Shown: positions 26,156-37,785 of the stretch, piece after piece
Layout of the letters: each line of letters opens with the position of its first letter
Position numbering within the stretch: position 1 is the stretch's first letter
Origin: Gymnogyps californianus
Taxonomy: Eukaryota; Chordata; Aves; Accipitriformes; Cathartidae
NCBI RefSeq assembly: GCF_018139145.2
Contig: NC_059476.1
Coordinates: 3,533,501 to 3,597,500 of the forward strand
DNA length: 64,000 nucleotides
Reading direction: 5' to 3'
Program-made: the position numbers and the translations under genes
Notes under the pieces: generated by a model
The model's database searches: none
The model's input: only the letters and a program-made list of their open reading frames with translations
What the model was told of the DNA's origin: nothing

Positions 26156-28689
26156 GAGATCTTAAAATGCCCAACGACGCTCCAAAGTTTAAAAAAAAAT
26201 ACCAACCCCAAAAAACCAACCTCATTCAATATCTCATTGAAATCTTCCAGCATCCTCCTTGGTAGCTTCATCAACAGACTGTCCTGGACAAGGAAGGAGA
26301 TGAATCTCCCCTAAAAGTCAAACTTGACACATCTGCTAGAGTATCTAAACAGATAATTCAAAACGACTCCAAAAGAGGCAAATCAGAAACAGAGAACAAA
26401 ATAGCCTAAACTTTATCACCTTTACCATCACGACTGCTGCTATACCACTGCCCATCTGTCAGGGCCCTGCTGTCAGCCGCACCTACAGCTCCAGAGCAGG
26501 CGGCTGAAGGTAATTAGTTTTACACTCCTAATTAACATTCCTCTAAATGCAGTGGTATAGCCAATGAGGTCTTCAGAAACCCAGAACCTCTCTCAGATCA
26601 GGGTATATCACTTATTTTTGGAAAGGTACTCACAGACTACTTGCTTATATAGTTCTGTCCTGACCTACTTTGAAAGACATTTCTAAAATAGCTTATTTTG
26701 TACGGCAATAATTGAGTAAACAGACAAAAAAATAATGCTGTGGTGCCCATTTTCCACAGTTGTGCAAGCACTGTAAAAATGTGCCTATTAATAGGAAAAA
26801 ATAAATTAATCCTTTGTTCTAGAGGGATAAAATAGTCAATAAAAGCTAAAGAACAGAACAACATTTTATAGTCTTCCGTGCAAAAAGCACCCCAGAATAT
26901 TTCTGATTATAAAATAAGAAGGAAATGTAGAATTTAGGAGGAGGAAAGGGCAAGGATTGTCTCTTTGCTGACTCTTTTGTTATAACATGTCCTTTCATGC
27001 CAAACTTGCTCAAGAGAGAGTAGCTTGGGCTCTTCCTTCCTTCTGCCCCGCATTTTGGGAGTAGCTGAGGAGGAGCGGAGGGTGCATTACACTGTCTCCC
27101 TCGGCACATCGTGCCTTTCACGCTGTGCTGAAATGCTTTATTGCTTCAAAGAGGGCCCTCTGCCTTAGATATTATAGCCAGAGGAAGCTAGAGTGAAATT
27201 TTTGCTTTTAGCTGTCTTATTCCTGGTTTTAAAACTGCATACTAAAAAACCCGTCAAATATAGAAATGGGAATCCGTACTATCACTATGGCTAAGCTAAT
27301 TTAGGGAAAAAAATATCCAACCCAAATTCCAGATAGGATATAAAAATTGCAGCTTCGCTCATGACGATTAAACCAAGTGCTGTATAATGTACCTATTTTC
27401 TCACCCACTCCCCAGGTTGAATGCAAAAAAAGGACTCATTAATTACGGTGCTTTGCAGGCAATAGTACGTTCTTGAATTAAGATTTCCTGTTGATAATTG
27501 ATCTGCACAGATAAGCAGACGGTAGAAGTAAAAGGGCGCACTTAAGGTACACTCCTGACATCCAGACTAAAATTATCACAAGGAGTAGGAAGAAAAAAAT
27601 CGATGACCAAAACCTGAATTTGCTGGTCTTGCCAGTCTTTCTTTAGAACTGTGGAGCTGTTTGAACAGTAGCTCATGATGTATATAACAATCTGAAAATG
27701 ATTCTCCAGTTCCCAAGCAACCACTCATTTGGAGGGTGGGGTATGGCATTTTCCTCTGACCTTCAAGGACCAATGGAAGTTGCAAAAAGCTAAGAGGAGT
27801 AGAGTTTTATTCTGTTTCTTCAGTCAGCATTTTCTACAATGGACAAAATCGATACAGTGCAGAATCTACATGGGGTTTTGGATAAGTGGGCTGAAAGAAA
27901 ACCCCACTGAAATAATGTTCAGAAAAGGTCAAGTAAAAAATAAAAAGGCAAGGCCCACATGGCAAAAACTCACCAATTTCTTCATCCTTTAACTCTTTGC
28001 ACTGCTTTGGCGACTGCAATACTGGCTATGGCTGCAGTTTCACAGCAAATGCTTGGCAGAGGCATATCCCGTTATGCAAACCCCAGAATCTAATACTTTG
28101 GGAAAATTTTTACAGCCGTTCGCTCTGCTCCTGATAAAGGTGGATCTATTGGCTTGTATCTCATCTGGTTAATTAGTAGTATCCTGCCCCATTAACTATG
28201 TGACAAATCACACCTCATTGGCATAACACAATGTACATAAAATTCTCTAAGGAAAAATAAAGAGAGCTCATGTTTTACAAACTGATTTTTTTCCTCCCTT
28301 GTGTAGTGCTAGATATCAAATTATAACAGATACAGGTTGAGGAAAATCTAAGTTGCCTACAGCAAAAATTTTGAGATAGGCAAATATTTTCTTCCCCGTA
28401 CTGCAGATCTGTTGTTATAGAAAAACTGCAAAGTATTTAAATGAGTACTTGTTAAATGTGCAACGTTAGGTAAAAATGGGGGGTTACCGAGAAAAGAGTT
28501 GATTCCGAGTTTTTGCATGCTGTGCTGAAAGGTCATTGTGAGCAGCTTAGATTTAGATGCGTTTAAAAAGCTCTGAAACAAAATTGAGACTGAAAACAGT
28601 GACTCTGCAAAGGAGGTTGTGGGAAAATCGAGGGCATTTTGTAGCTGTGACTCTTTAGCACCATAAAATACTTTGCAGGGAAAGAAGTG
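26156..28689. other. intergenic or intronic, no gene recognised
   Basis: AT-rich sequence with no supportable gene. Short open frames on both strands near 26637-27121 and 27542-28019 show no recognisable protein content. Confidence 0.6.
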
Positions 28690-28815
28690 CCCCGTTACGT
28701 GCCACGAGACGGCAGCGCGTGCCACGAACGCACCCCACGCGCACATGCACGCGAAGGCACCACGGGTGCTACGTGCAAAACGCAGGTGGAGCGGGAGCTG
28801 GCGGGGCTTACCTCC
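28690..28815. promoter_or_regulatory. CpG-dense clump, possible small CpG island
   Basis: I count 17 CpG dinucleotides between 28694 and 28803, in a region where CpG is otherwise sparse. The decamer CGTGCCACGA occurs twice, at 28698 and 28718, a 20-bp period. On the minus strand the clump is immediately preceded by a good donor (exon ..GGAG, intron GTAAGC, GT at 28810-28811). A transcript coming from the right would therefore have its first intron start in the clump. CpG islands usually mark unmethylated promoters, but this one is short, and it could instead be a GC-rich insertion or a decayed satellite unit. Confidence 0.35.
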
Positions 28816-29404
28816 AGACCTGGGCACTGCTTAAAGCGAATGGAAGCTATCTTTAAACTCAAAAATATAACAAAAGCCCTCTGTAAGGCAGGGATCCACG
28901 TGCAGGATCCGCATCCGCCTGAAAACAGCCGTCTTTTGCATTTTAAGAAAAGATTATAAACCTGATGCTGCTGTAACTGATTTGATTTGACCCGAGCTGT
29001 TTTTTTCTCCATCCACACCTGACGGGCTGTGCGAGAGCGAAGCCAAGTCAGGTCCTGACAGCGAGGAGCTTTTCGCATCAACTTTTAAATGCCTTTGAAG
29101 TCAATACCGTTAGAGCAAAGAAATTAATCATGGCTATAGCCAGGCTGGCTGAAACACAAGCCAGGACAGAGATTTTGCGCAAAGCTCTGTGCTGTTCAAA
29201 CCCACACGCATTGCTCAGGCACACCGTGTTTACAGGAGAGGGAGTTTTGCCCGTAAGAGATGTCAGGCAGCTGTCAGTTTATTGCTGTAAAGGCTCTTTT
29301 ACCCATGTGAAATGAGTATGCTGTGTCAATTTGAGGTGAATAACAGGCACGGTCTGGATACAGCCATTGGAAAAGCCGGCATGTGTAAAGCAATTCGTCT
29401 CAGT
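28816..29404. other. mixed-composition non-coding stretch
   Basis: A minus-strand frame (28695-29081, 128 codons) crosses the CpG clump and this flank, but I recognise no domain in it. An E-box-like CCACGTG lies near 28897. No other feature is evident. Confidence 0.5.
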
Positions 29405-29405
29405 G

Positions 29406-29422
29406 CAGCAGCAGCAGCAGCA
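29406..29422 (+). repeat. (CAG)5 trinucleotide run
   Basis: Five uninterrupted CAG units plus CA. The run is short and not inside a recognisable coding frame. Confidence 0.8.
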
Positions 29423-29559
29423 TCTTTCTAAATACTGATTTTCAGTCTGGCCCCCATAGGTTAAAATAAAATAAAGACCATCTAAATATTACAGTTGTAA
29501 GCGAATGCGTAAAGCTGAGATTACAAGCAAGTGCTGTGCTTTATTTAAATAATGTTACA

Positions 29560-30080
29560 TTATCTTGTCCATAGAAAAGAATCCCAATTTGCTTTTACTT
29601 TTTTTAAAGGCAAATAAAATTTAGGTTAGTTGCAAAAACTACGGAGTGACAACATTTTTATTCATTATTTTTAACCTAACAATTCTACCATTTAAAATCA
29701 GACAAGGGATATTATCTTTGTAATAAAAGGCAATTGAGAAGCTAAATGAGAAATCAAATGCTTTTTCATGCTGATTTATTTTAGATTAGAAAAACTTAAA
29801 CCAGATGTAAACATGAATTGCTGAAGCATGAAAAGGGAATCACAACAGAGTGATAAATATCTGAGTTGTGTTGTTATAGGTGCAGATTTGCATTAACTAA
29901 AATAAACTGAGCTGTAAGCTTTTCTGAAACTTAATTAATGCTACAGAACAAAGCTGGAGATCAATTATCAGCTTGATATCTTGGCACAGATAAATTTGAA
30001 CTAAATTAACCATCCAAAAATGTGTGTTATCAATATCATATTGAAGTGATTACTGTCATAGGATAGAAATGGATCCCAGT
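29560..30080. promoter_or_regulatory. AT-rich homeodomain-core-rich block, possible conserved enhancer
   Basis: Repeat-free, AT-rich sequence with many TAAT/ATTA cores, including 'aacttaattaatgc', 'gatcaattatcagc' and 'ctaaattaacc'. It also has few CpG and no long homopolymers. This texture is typical of vertebrate developmental non-coding elements that lie in gene deserts. Conservation itself cannot be seen from one sequence, so this is an inference from composition only. Confidence 0.2.
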
Positions 30081-30923
30081 GCAGCCTGAACATAATCCTC
30101 CGTTATACCCAGATGTTGGAAATGCAGGAAGTATATCTGTAAACGCTGATTTTGCCTTTGCAAAATGTGCATCTTCTACTGAAATAAATGAGAAGCAAGA
30201 GACTAGTGATGTACAGACACGATTTTCTAAGCCTACTCAGGAACAGGCATGACTAACTATTTTTCTTCCAGAATAAGAGAATTTACTGGTGAGCTGGTGG
30301 ACAGCTATCATGAAATTGCTGGTTACTGTCATGAATTCTGTGGCAGTATTGAATTAGTGAGACTAAGATGTAATTTCCTTGTGTCTGGTAATTCTTCAGG
30401 TACTTTCTTTTTGCTACTTTTTTCTGCTCCTTCTTTAGGCTAGCTTTATCTGCTTGTAGCTCTGCAGTGTAATTAGGCTATTTTATTAGAAGTCTGTACA
30501 GTGCAATGTTGTCTGCATCATGAAATGAACGTGAGAGATGCATGCAGAAATGCAGATTCCCTGGTTAGGAAGTTCACACGTACAGATAAAATGTTCAGGT
30601 ATACAACAAGGTGAAAAGTTGTCCTGGAGGACATATTTAAAATTTCTCTAAATTCATTAATTTACTGCAATCTCAACATTATTTGTAAAGAGGGCAAGTC
30701 TGCAAAGTCCTGTGTCAGAGCATCCCAAATGAGATTCACGACTCCAAGACTGCATTCTATATGCGAAATATAAATTAATAGTGCATCTAATGCATTGCAT
30801 CTGAATCTACGTAGATCTTCATATGTTAACATGCTCGATCTGAATTTCCTGTTGTCTTTGCAAGAAAGACAGATTAAAGCTCTTCCCAGTTCAATCAGTG
30901 CACAACTTGGTATTCAGGTAGGG
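30081..30923. other. intergenic or intronic, no gene recognised
   Basis: AT-leaning sequence with no gene or repeat that I can name. It leads into the tetranucleotide array. Confidence 0.6.
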
Positions 30924-31115
30924 ACAGACGGATGGATGGATGGATGGATGGATGGATGGATGGATGAATGGATGGATAGTTGAATGGGTGGATGGGTGAG
31001 TGGATGGATGGGTGAACGGGGAGGTGGATGGATGAGTGGGTGGATGGACGGATGGATGGATGGACGGATGGATGGATGAATGAGTGAATGGGTGCATGGG
31101 TGGGTGGATGAACGG
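30924..31115 (+). repeat. (GGAT)n tetranucleotide microsatellite, interrupted
   Basis: About 190 bp of GGAT/TGGA units. The left part (30931-30965) is nearly perfect, and the right part has drifted to GGGT, GAAT, GGAC and GTGA variants. Because the unit is stop-poor, it opens frames on both strands (Asp-Gly-Trp-Met repeats forward, His-Pro-Ser-Ile repeats reverse), which are artefacts and not genes. The array is likely polymorphic in length. Confidence 0.95.
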
Positions 31116-33890
31116 TTCTGTGTTTTCCTTCTCTTATCTGCCAAATGGCATCTTGTGGAAGCTAAAAATACATGAGCGGGTGTCTTGTCATTGGCATCAT
31201 CTTCTCCATGATCCCTAATCTTTCTAAAAGCATGACAGGTTCACCACCTCCCTTTCACACAGTTTTATTTAAAGGCAATGGCTCCATTTGAAGGTTTTTT
31301 TTGGTGCTATTTGCCCCCATTCTAAAAGTGCCCAGCTAATGGTGTAGGAGGCTGCGAGGCTGTCACGCACTTCGACCTCTGCTTAAGCAAGGCATTCAAA
31401 AGTTTCCCAGACAGAAATCAAGTATCCCAGAGATGGGTTTAGATCTCTTCAATCATTTGTATTGATCAAACAGTGCTCCATTTTAAATTCTGGGTCAGAT
31501 AACCCTAATTTGTTTATAAAAGGGTCTCTTTGAAGGTAGTCTTAATTAAGTAGAAGGAAAAATAGCATGTCATTAATGTGAAGAGAGCAATATAGACAGC
31601 TAAATAAATATTCTGTCACCGAAGACACCTGCTGGTGTTAAACCTTTTCAAGAGAATTATTAGGGAATCACTAAATATAAAGGTATTTGTCCTTTGATCA
31701 AGGACTTCTGCTTGAGTCCCAACCAGATAACAGACAGCTTCCTTATTTGCTGTATTCACTGAATAGCAGTGAGTGCGTGCATGCAGCGCACTGGAAAATT
31801 CAGCCTCAAAAATGTAATTTATACAAATGTTTGCATGCTGCCCAGCACTGGGGGACCCGTTCCCAGTGGGGCCTCAAGGAGCTGGTGTAATTCAGGGGAA
31901 CCGCAGAAGTCCTGTGACTCGTGAGGGCTGGTTGAGTCAAAAGTTCACTCTGATCATTTGCCTGTAGCCACCACCCACAGTGAGCTAGATTATAAATTAA
32001 ACACAGCATCTCCTGCTAAGCTAATAACTGTGTTAATAAAAATGTGAATAAATAGTATTTCACCTCTCCCATGCTGCTGCATTGAGTACTGTGGGTATAC
32101 AACCCTGGTAGCTTCATTACACCTTGTAGAAAAATACCATGAACTCAAAATCTCTCTTCCCCCTCTAACAGTTTTTCTCTGTCATAGAGTATATAAGTAT
32201 GTTGGTGGATCATGGCTTGTTACTCAGTTTTTACAGTTCCTTTGAAGTCATCAGTATCCCGGCTTCATTTTGTGGCAGAGTTAGCTCAGGGGAGAGGACA
32301 ACGAACGTATCATGCATTCAATTCCACAGCCAACTGCTTATGGGGGGGCTGATCCTGTAACCCTTAATCATGCAAAACTGCTCTCCTTAGTGAGAGAGGA
32401 TGAAAACGCTCCAGGATACTTCTTTGACTTGTTTTCATCCTGCTACTCATTATTTGAAGATTACATATCCAGTAAGTGCAAAAATAGGGGGTTGTTTTTA
32501 TGTCCCTGCAAGAGAGTCATCTCATCTCTGAAAGACAGCTAACAGAAACGAAAGCCTTTCCCATAAAGTGCGGTGAATTGCTTCCTAGCTACAAGACCAG
32601 CTTGTGGAGCTTTTATTTCCATTTCTCTTATTAACTATTAATAATGATATATGCTCTTTGAAGTACACTCTGTTTACGCATAAAAAGCATAATGTAACAG
32701 CAATGACAAGGCGTAAGGTAAATCTGGATTTCTAAACAAATCATTTTTAAATGATAAAGCAGTTACAAGCAAAACAACGCAAGAAAAATTTTGGTCACAG
32801 GGTACTGTTGCTGACTTTTGGGACTATTGGAAGATTGCTGACTAGATTAAATTAAAATCACCATAGAACACAATTAAATTTTCATGAAAAAATGAATTTT
32901 AAATACTGATGACAATCTTTCCTTACAAACCACTTAAAAAAATAACTGTAGCAGCACACTAGCATCACTGAAATACAGTGACACAAGTGAGAGTTATACG
33001 ACTAGTAATATCCATTCAGTGTGTCAGCATCAATCGTTTGCAAGTCCAGCTCCATTCCTTGAATGAGACCGGTGTCGTCTGTGTGGGCCAAACTCTCCAA
33101 CGCGTGCTCACACTTTGCTACTAGGTTAGAGGAAAGTTTCAGTTCAGAGGCAGATGGTGTATAATAAGATACGTAGCCAGGACTCGTATTCTTTTCACTG
33201 AGCTAGTCATCTCAAACTGTTGAAGATTTGAGACCTTTTCAACAGGTCCAAACGACAGATAATGACTTCCCTGATGGGACGGAAAAGTTGTCGCAGGCAA
33301 TCCTTGTTACCCTTTGAAACTGTCCTGCTCTCTGCCTGACATCTCCCTTGCCGTGCCCTAACTAAGCCCCCAAGGAACATGGAAAAAATACACACAACAG
33401 ATGAGAGTTATGCAACTTCTTGTTACAACAAAAATCTCTACCCTGCTGCTGACCGTGGAGCTCGTGCTTTTGTAGGGTCCGTGCTCCCACGCCTTCAGGT
33501 CTGCTCGACCTGGTTTTGCCAAGTTCTGGTTCAATAGGCACAAGAGTGAGCAGATTAGGGCCAGAGAGGTTACATGCAGGGAAGGAACTGCAGGTAGCAA
33601 TAGCTTTTCTGTGTGTTTTTTCCTTTTTGAGAGTCTCAGGAGCTGTGAATGCCTCAAAGAGTGGAATTATTTAAGTCCTACCAGCAAAGGCAAGAAAAGC
33701 AGTTAGCTAGAAGGTAAAATGTAAAAAAAAAAACCAATTATAGGGTTTTCATATACAATTATTTAGCATATAATTTAAAAAGTAAACAAGAAACAAAGAA
33801 GGGGAATACTAGAGTGAAGGAAAGAGAAAAAAAACCAGAGAGGGAGGCAGTCCTCTAAGTGGATACAAAATGATTTCGCTGAAGCTAATG
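31116..33890. other. intergenic or intronic, no gene recognised
   Basis: No gene or named repeat found. Short open frames at 31687-32009 and 33207-33657 have no recognisable motif. An A-rich stretch lies at about 33720-33835. Confidence 0.55.
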
Positions 33891-33977
33891 TTATGCCACC
33901 TTCTTCATCTCATATTTCTCAAAGAAATCCTCAGGAACGAGCTCCATGAAAGTCACCAGAACAGGTAAAACTAAATC
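33891..33977 (-). CDS. possible last coding exon of an unidentified gene
   Basis: On the minus strand a good acceptor (cttgcttgttttcccacag, AG at 33978-33979) is followed by 28 sense codons and TAA at 33893-33891. The predicted peptide starts with a hydrophobic run (DLVLPVLVTF) and continues as MELVPEDFFEKYEMKKVA, an acidic/basic amphipathic pattern unlike the surrounding noise frames. If real, it is a C-terminal exon, and the rest of the gene would lie to the right on the minus strand. Alternatively the exon stops at ..AAG with a weak donor (gtggca), or it is a decayed pseudo-exon. No AATAAA poly-A signal is obvious in the next few hundred bases. I could not assign a protein family. Confidence 0.35.
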   Translation of the reverse strand, partial: DLVLPVLVTFMELVPEDFFEKYEMKKVA

Positions 33978-33979
33978 CT

Positions 33980-36310
33980 GTGGGAAAACAAGCAAGTGGT
34001 GGGGATCTGCCAGTGCAACCCCTGTTGCAGCTCTCTCCCGACAGCGCTCGCATTGATGATCTAGTGACCGCCTAACATTGGTGATGCTTGAGTGAAATTT
34101 CTAACGCTGAAACCTCTGGGCATCATCCCTTTAATGAAACTCAAAGAAGATGACTCTGTGTCAATGCATTTAGGCAGGTACAAGCAAGGAAAGACGCATA
34201 CTTTCTTTAGTCTTTCCTTACTGTCTACAGTCATCCACAGTTCGTGCGAATAAAAAGCATGAAAAAGCATCTGCACAATTAATCCAAGGGCTACTTCAAC
34301 AGTATTTGTTTTGCAACTCAGAAGGCAGCAAAGGAAAAAATAAAAACCATCCAAACCCTGAAATGAAAGCAATCCGCATGTTCTCAAGCAGAAAGTGGTG
34401 GCTTGTTTCTCAGCCTACCATTTGAACATGAACCCAGGTAAGGGGCAAACTGAAACTCTGCAAACTGAAATTATCAATGGGAAACGAGGGTGATATCAAC
34501 ACAGAAAAAAAGACCCCCAAAAACTTTTATTGGAAGTGTTTATTTCTTGGGACTGCTTTGCTCTTGTCCAAAACTCACTGTGAAAGGCAACCAGCATTGC
34601 CAGGCACACACACTGCCTTGCACAGGAGTCAAAGGAATCTCACCGGCGTGATAATAATTTACTGCCAGTGACTGGATCTGCTGCTGCACCTCCAGAAAAG
34701 TATTAAGATCAGAAAAAATCCTGTTGGGAAAAATAGCACCAGCCTCAGGGGCCGTGGTGGCTCCCCTGGCTGCAGCAGCGCTGACACACGCCGGATCGGG
34801 ATAGCAGCCTGGGATGCGGGTGAGGAGTTGCTGAGCTATCTCAGCAGCCGGGTGGGTAATAGGAAGCGATAAACTTGTCAGCTTTTCCCAGCTCTGCCCG
34901 TCTGTCAGAGCTCTCACTCTGCCCACGCCAGCCAGGTTTAGCTCTTTGAAGATGGAATCACTGAACTGCAAAGGGCTCTGGTTTTGCCCATAAATTTTCT
35001 TTGTGGGTCACTGCAATCCTTTATGCTATCGGTGCCAAGTAAACAATTTCCCTTAATACATTAAGGATGAAATCTGGTGAAGTGATGGTGCTTTATGGAT
35101 GTATTCCTGGGCACTCACCTGGTTCTCTGCGTAACCTGAGCGCAGAAGACAAGGTGGTGAAACAAATGCATCTTCTAGGTCAAATCTTGGCCACCGAAGT
35201 TAATGGCAGAAAGCTCTTTGACTTTCCTTTTGCTGTTTCAGTGGGGTCAGGATTTAATCAGGAGGAAACTGAACTTTGTAGCTCAGGTTTAAAATTAAAA
35301 AAAAAAAACCCAACAAGAATTGTTCTTTACCGTTGCACTCCACTGAAAACAGTAAGAATACTTTGAACAGAGCACTTAACACAATACGCTATTTAGGTTT
35401 TGATGGATGGCTGGGCTGAAAAAAACCACTGGATTTTTTTTCATTGAGGTTAACTGTGCCTCATTCAAATAACTTAAAAACAAATAATCTACCACTGTTC
35501 TTTTCTTATTGCTATTTTGTTAGCATTCATTGCAATGTAGAGCTAGTCTTGTTTCTGTTGCTATGGAAGTCTTGTCTTAAGGCTTACAAGAGAAAATAGT
35601 TTAAAAAATGTAAATGGGAGATTGACTCAAAGACATTGATTGTTTCTACAAAGCGCATTATGATTTCATTCTCTTCTTGCTATATACCTTTTTTGATATC
35701 AGAATAGAAATTTAACTTAAGTTTCAAAGTTATAACAGAATTGTTACATCAGAAAAGAATTATCTCAGTAATTAATTATAAGAGATTTTTTAAAACTTGT
35801 AGGCAATATAGACCTTGAAAATGGTAAGGAGACTTGTGAATGAGGAAAGAATGGTGCAGAACTCACCAGCTTTATCAATCCGGGGAGTAACAATATCCAG
35901 AGTTTTTGAAAGTCTTTTTTTATTTATGTCCTTCAAAGAGCAAAAAGCTTATTTCAAATGATGCAAAGAGCTCAGAATTTCTCTGTTAGGAATGATACTC
36001 AGAAAAATTAGGTTTAAAGCTAAGCTCATCTTGACATACATTCTGTATTGTTGAGAAATGAGTATTATTTCCTATTTGTAGACTTAAATCTGAAGCTTTG
36101 GAGCAAGTACTCTAGAAACCTCATTCTTGACATACTGCATATATGGCTTCATTTTTGTTGGGTTTTTTAGTTGGTTTTTTTCAAGCAGTAAACGTCTTCA
36201 TTCCATGAGGAAAAAAATACAGCACTGAAATTGGCTGTGAAATTGTATTATAAGAATCTCTGGGACGAATTAGCTATAAATCTGTTCGTGCAGTATGATG
36301 GCCACTTGAA
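33980..36310. other. intergenic or intronic, no gene recognised
   Basis: The minus-strand frame 34061-34387 (108 codons) and the frame 34540-34971 (143 codons) lie upstream of the possible exon at 33.9 kb, but neither shows known domains or splice links to it. A GC-richer patch occurs at about 34730-34860. The rest is AT-rich. Confidence 0.55.
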
Positions 36311-36385
36311 GGTAGGTAGGTAGGTAGGTAGGCAGGCAGGTAGGCAGGTAGGCAGATGGATTGATAGACAGATCTACAGATCTAT
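36311..36385 (+). repeat. (GGTA)n/(GGCA)n microsatellite with GATA-like tail
   Basis: Six GGTA units are followed by alternating GGCA and GGTA units to about 36355. A degenerate 'gatagacagatctacagatc' tail comes next. The T/C alternation suggests transition decay of an originally uniform array. Confidence 0.9.
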
Positions 36386-37706
36386 TTAGGGATTGGAAAT
36401 CCATTTGGAATACTGTCCTGAACTGCCCTGGAAACACAGCAAAACTGTTCAGCCAGAAACGTACAAAGGGACTGAAACTACATTTTATAATATTTGAGCA
36501 GGGAATCTAAAGACTTTTAGCTCCTGCAATATATAGACTATTTGTAGCAATTAAGTTGTTGTGTTATTCTTGATTACATCAGAAAGCTGGGGCAAATGTT
36601 TAGAAGAATGCAATACTGGAGTCCTTTTGATAATCAGGTTTATGTTCTTAAGCTCCTCAGCAACTTTTGAAAACGGATTATAAGCAGCTTGGTCACTTAG
36701 GTAACACAGTCATTTCTTAGGAAAATACCCTGAAACCCCCAATAACCCAGCAATAACATTAACCATTACTGGAAAATGAGAGAAAGAGGAAGAAAAACCC
36801 ATTGAGCGGTGCATTCACAGCAACACATTCAGCGTATGCTATAGCAACGTGTCCCTGTTGTCCTGGATGCCTCGCGGCCAAGCAGAATGGAGTCAGTAAC
36901 GCAGCATGACTTTTTTGCGCCTGTGTTGCTTGATAAAACTATGATTCATGAGCTACTAGTACTTCCTTCACTTCCACCATTTAAGAATCACAAGCCTCTG
37001 CACTTCACGGCACACAGGCATCCCCTGGTACCTCCTGCTTCCCTGCTCTGTTCCCGTCTCCATCCTTCACCTGAATTTCAAGCTTACCTTTTTCCTTGCC
37101 CATCTTTGCTTCAGCTCCCAGCCTGATGGGTGGAACTGGTGGTTGCCCTCCTAGAGCCATTCCAGTGAGGGAAATATCTGTTAAAATGCTCTAAAACATT
37201 CTCTGGCTTTAATATGGCTTTTGAAGCTACCTAAATTACAGCTTGCAGATTGGTGCTACTCTCAGAATCTCTTTGGTTTCTCTTGTTTATTTGGACACGA
37301 CATCATGCCTCCAACCTTATTTTGTTCAATCACCAACATAACAAACAAGTTTTTATGCATGATTTGCTCATTAGTGGCTGCTTCAAACATCCCATCTCCC
37401 GGTACATAATCCAATTTTTAAAATAATTGGGAAAATGATGTAGTGTAATTAGCATTCAGGAATCTGTTTTAATCCATATGGCTCTAGGTCAGTTCAGAAG
37501 AAGTAATTTCAATTAGTCATTAATTGTTTGGGTTGGGGGGAGCGGAGGGAATTTGCATGTTACACAATCCTGCGGTATCACCTCCTGCTGCGGCCGACTT
37601 GGCCGAGCGGCTCCATGCGGCAGGGAATACGATCTTCCCGAAAATACGAATTTGCCAACGATTCACTTGGCAGAGCTTTTCTCTTTGATTTATTTCAGAT
37701 GTAAGG
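36386..37706. other. intergenic or intronic, no gene recognised
   Basis: No gene or named repeat. A forward frame at 36887-37126 is pyrimidine-rich (Pro/Leu/Phe-rich peptide) and looks compositional. Confidence 0.6.
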
Positions 37707-37785
37707 ATCTGATCTTGCACCTTTTAAAGTTGGAGCAAGTTTAGCAATTTACTTCAATGGAGGCAAGACTGGAGCTTAAATCCTG
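37707..37785 (+). repeat. ancient amniote interspersed repeat fragment
   Basis: The run 'gatcttgcacc', then 'ttacttcaatggaggcaag', then 'actggagc' matches the layout of an old repeat frequent in bird and reptile genomes. That repeat has a 'gatcctgca' start, a central 'ttgacttcaatgg' core and a 'gcaggatcaggcc' end. It is assigned from memory of the family's words, not from a search. Confidence 0.4.

Noticed and set aside
28357..29081. Overlapping 156- and 128-codon minus-strand frames round the CpG clump
   Set aside because: They are two different frames through the same GC-rich segment, with no known domain. The clump itself is reported instead.
30891..31144. His-Pro-Ser-Ile and Asp-Gly-Trp-Met repetitive frames
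   Set aside because: They are translations of the GGAT microsatellite, stop-free by unit composition and not evolved as protein.
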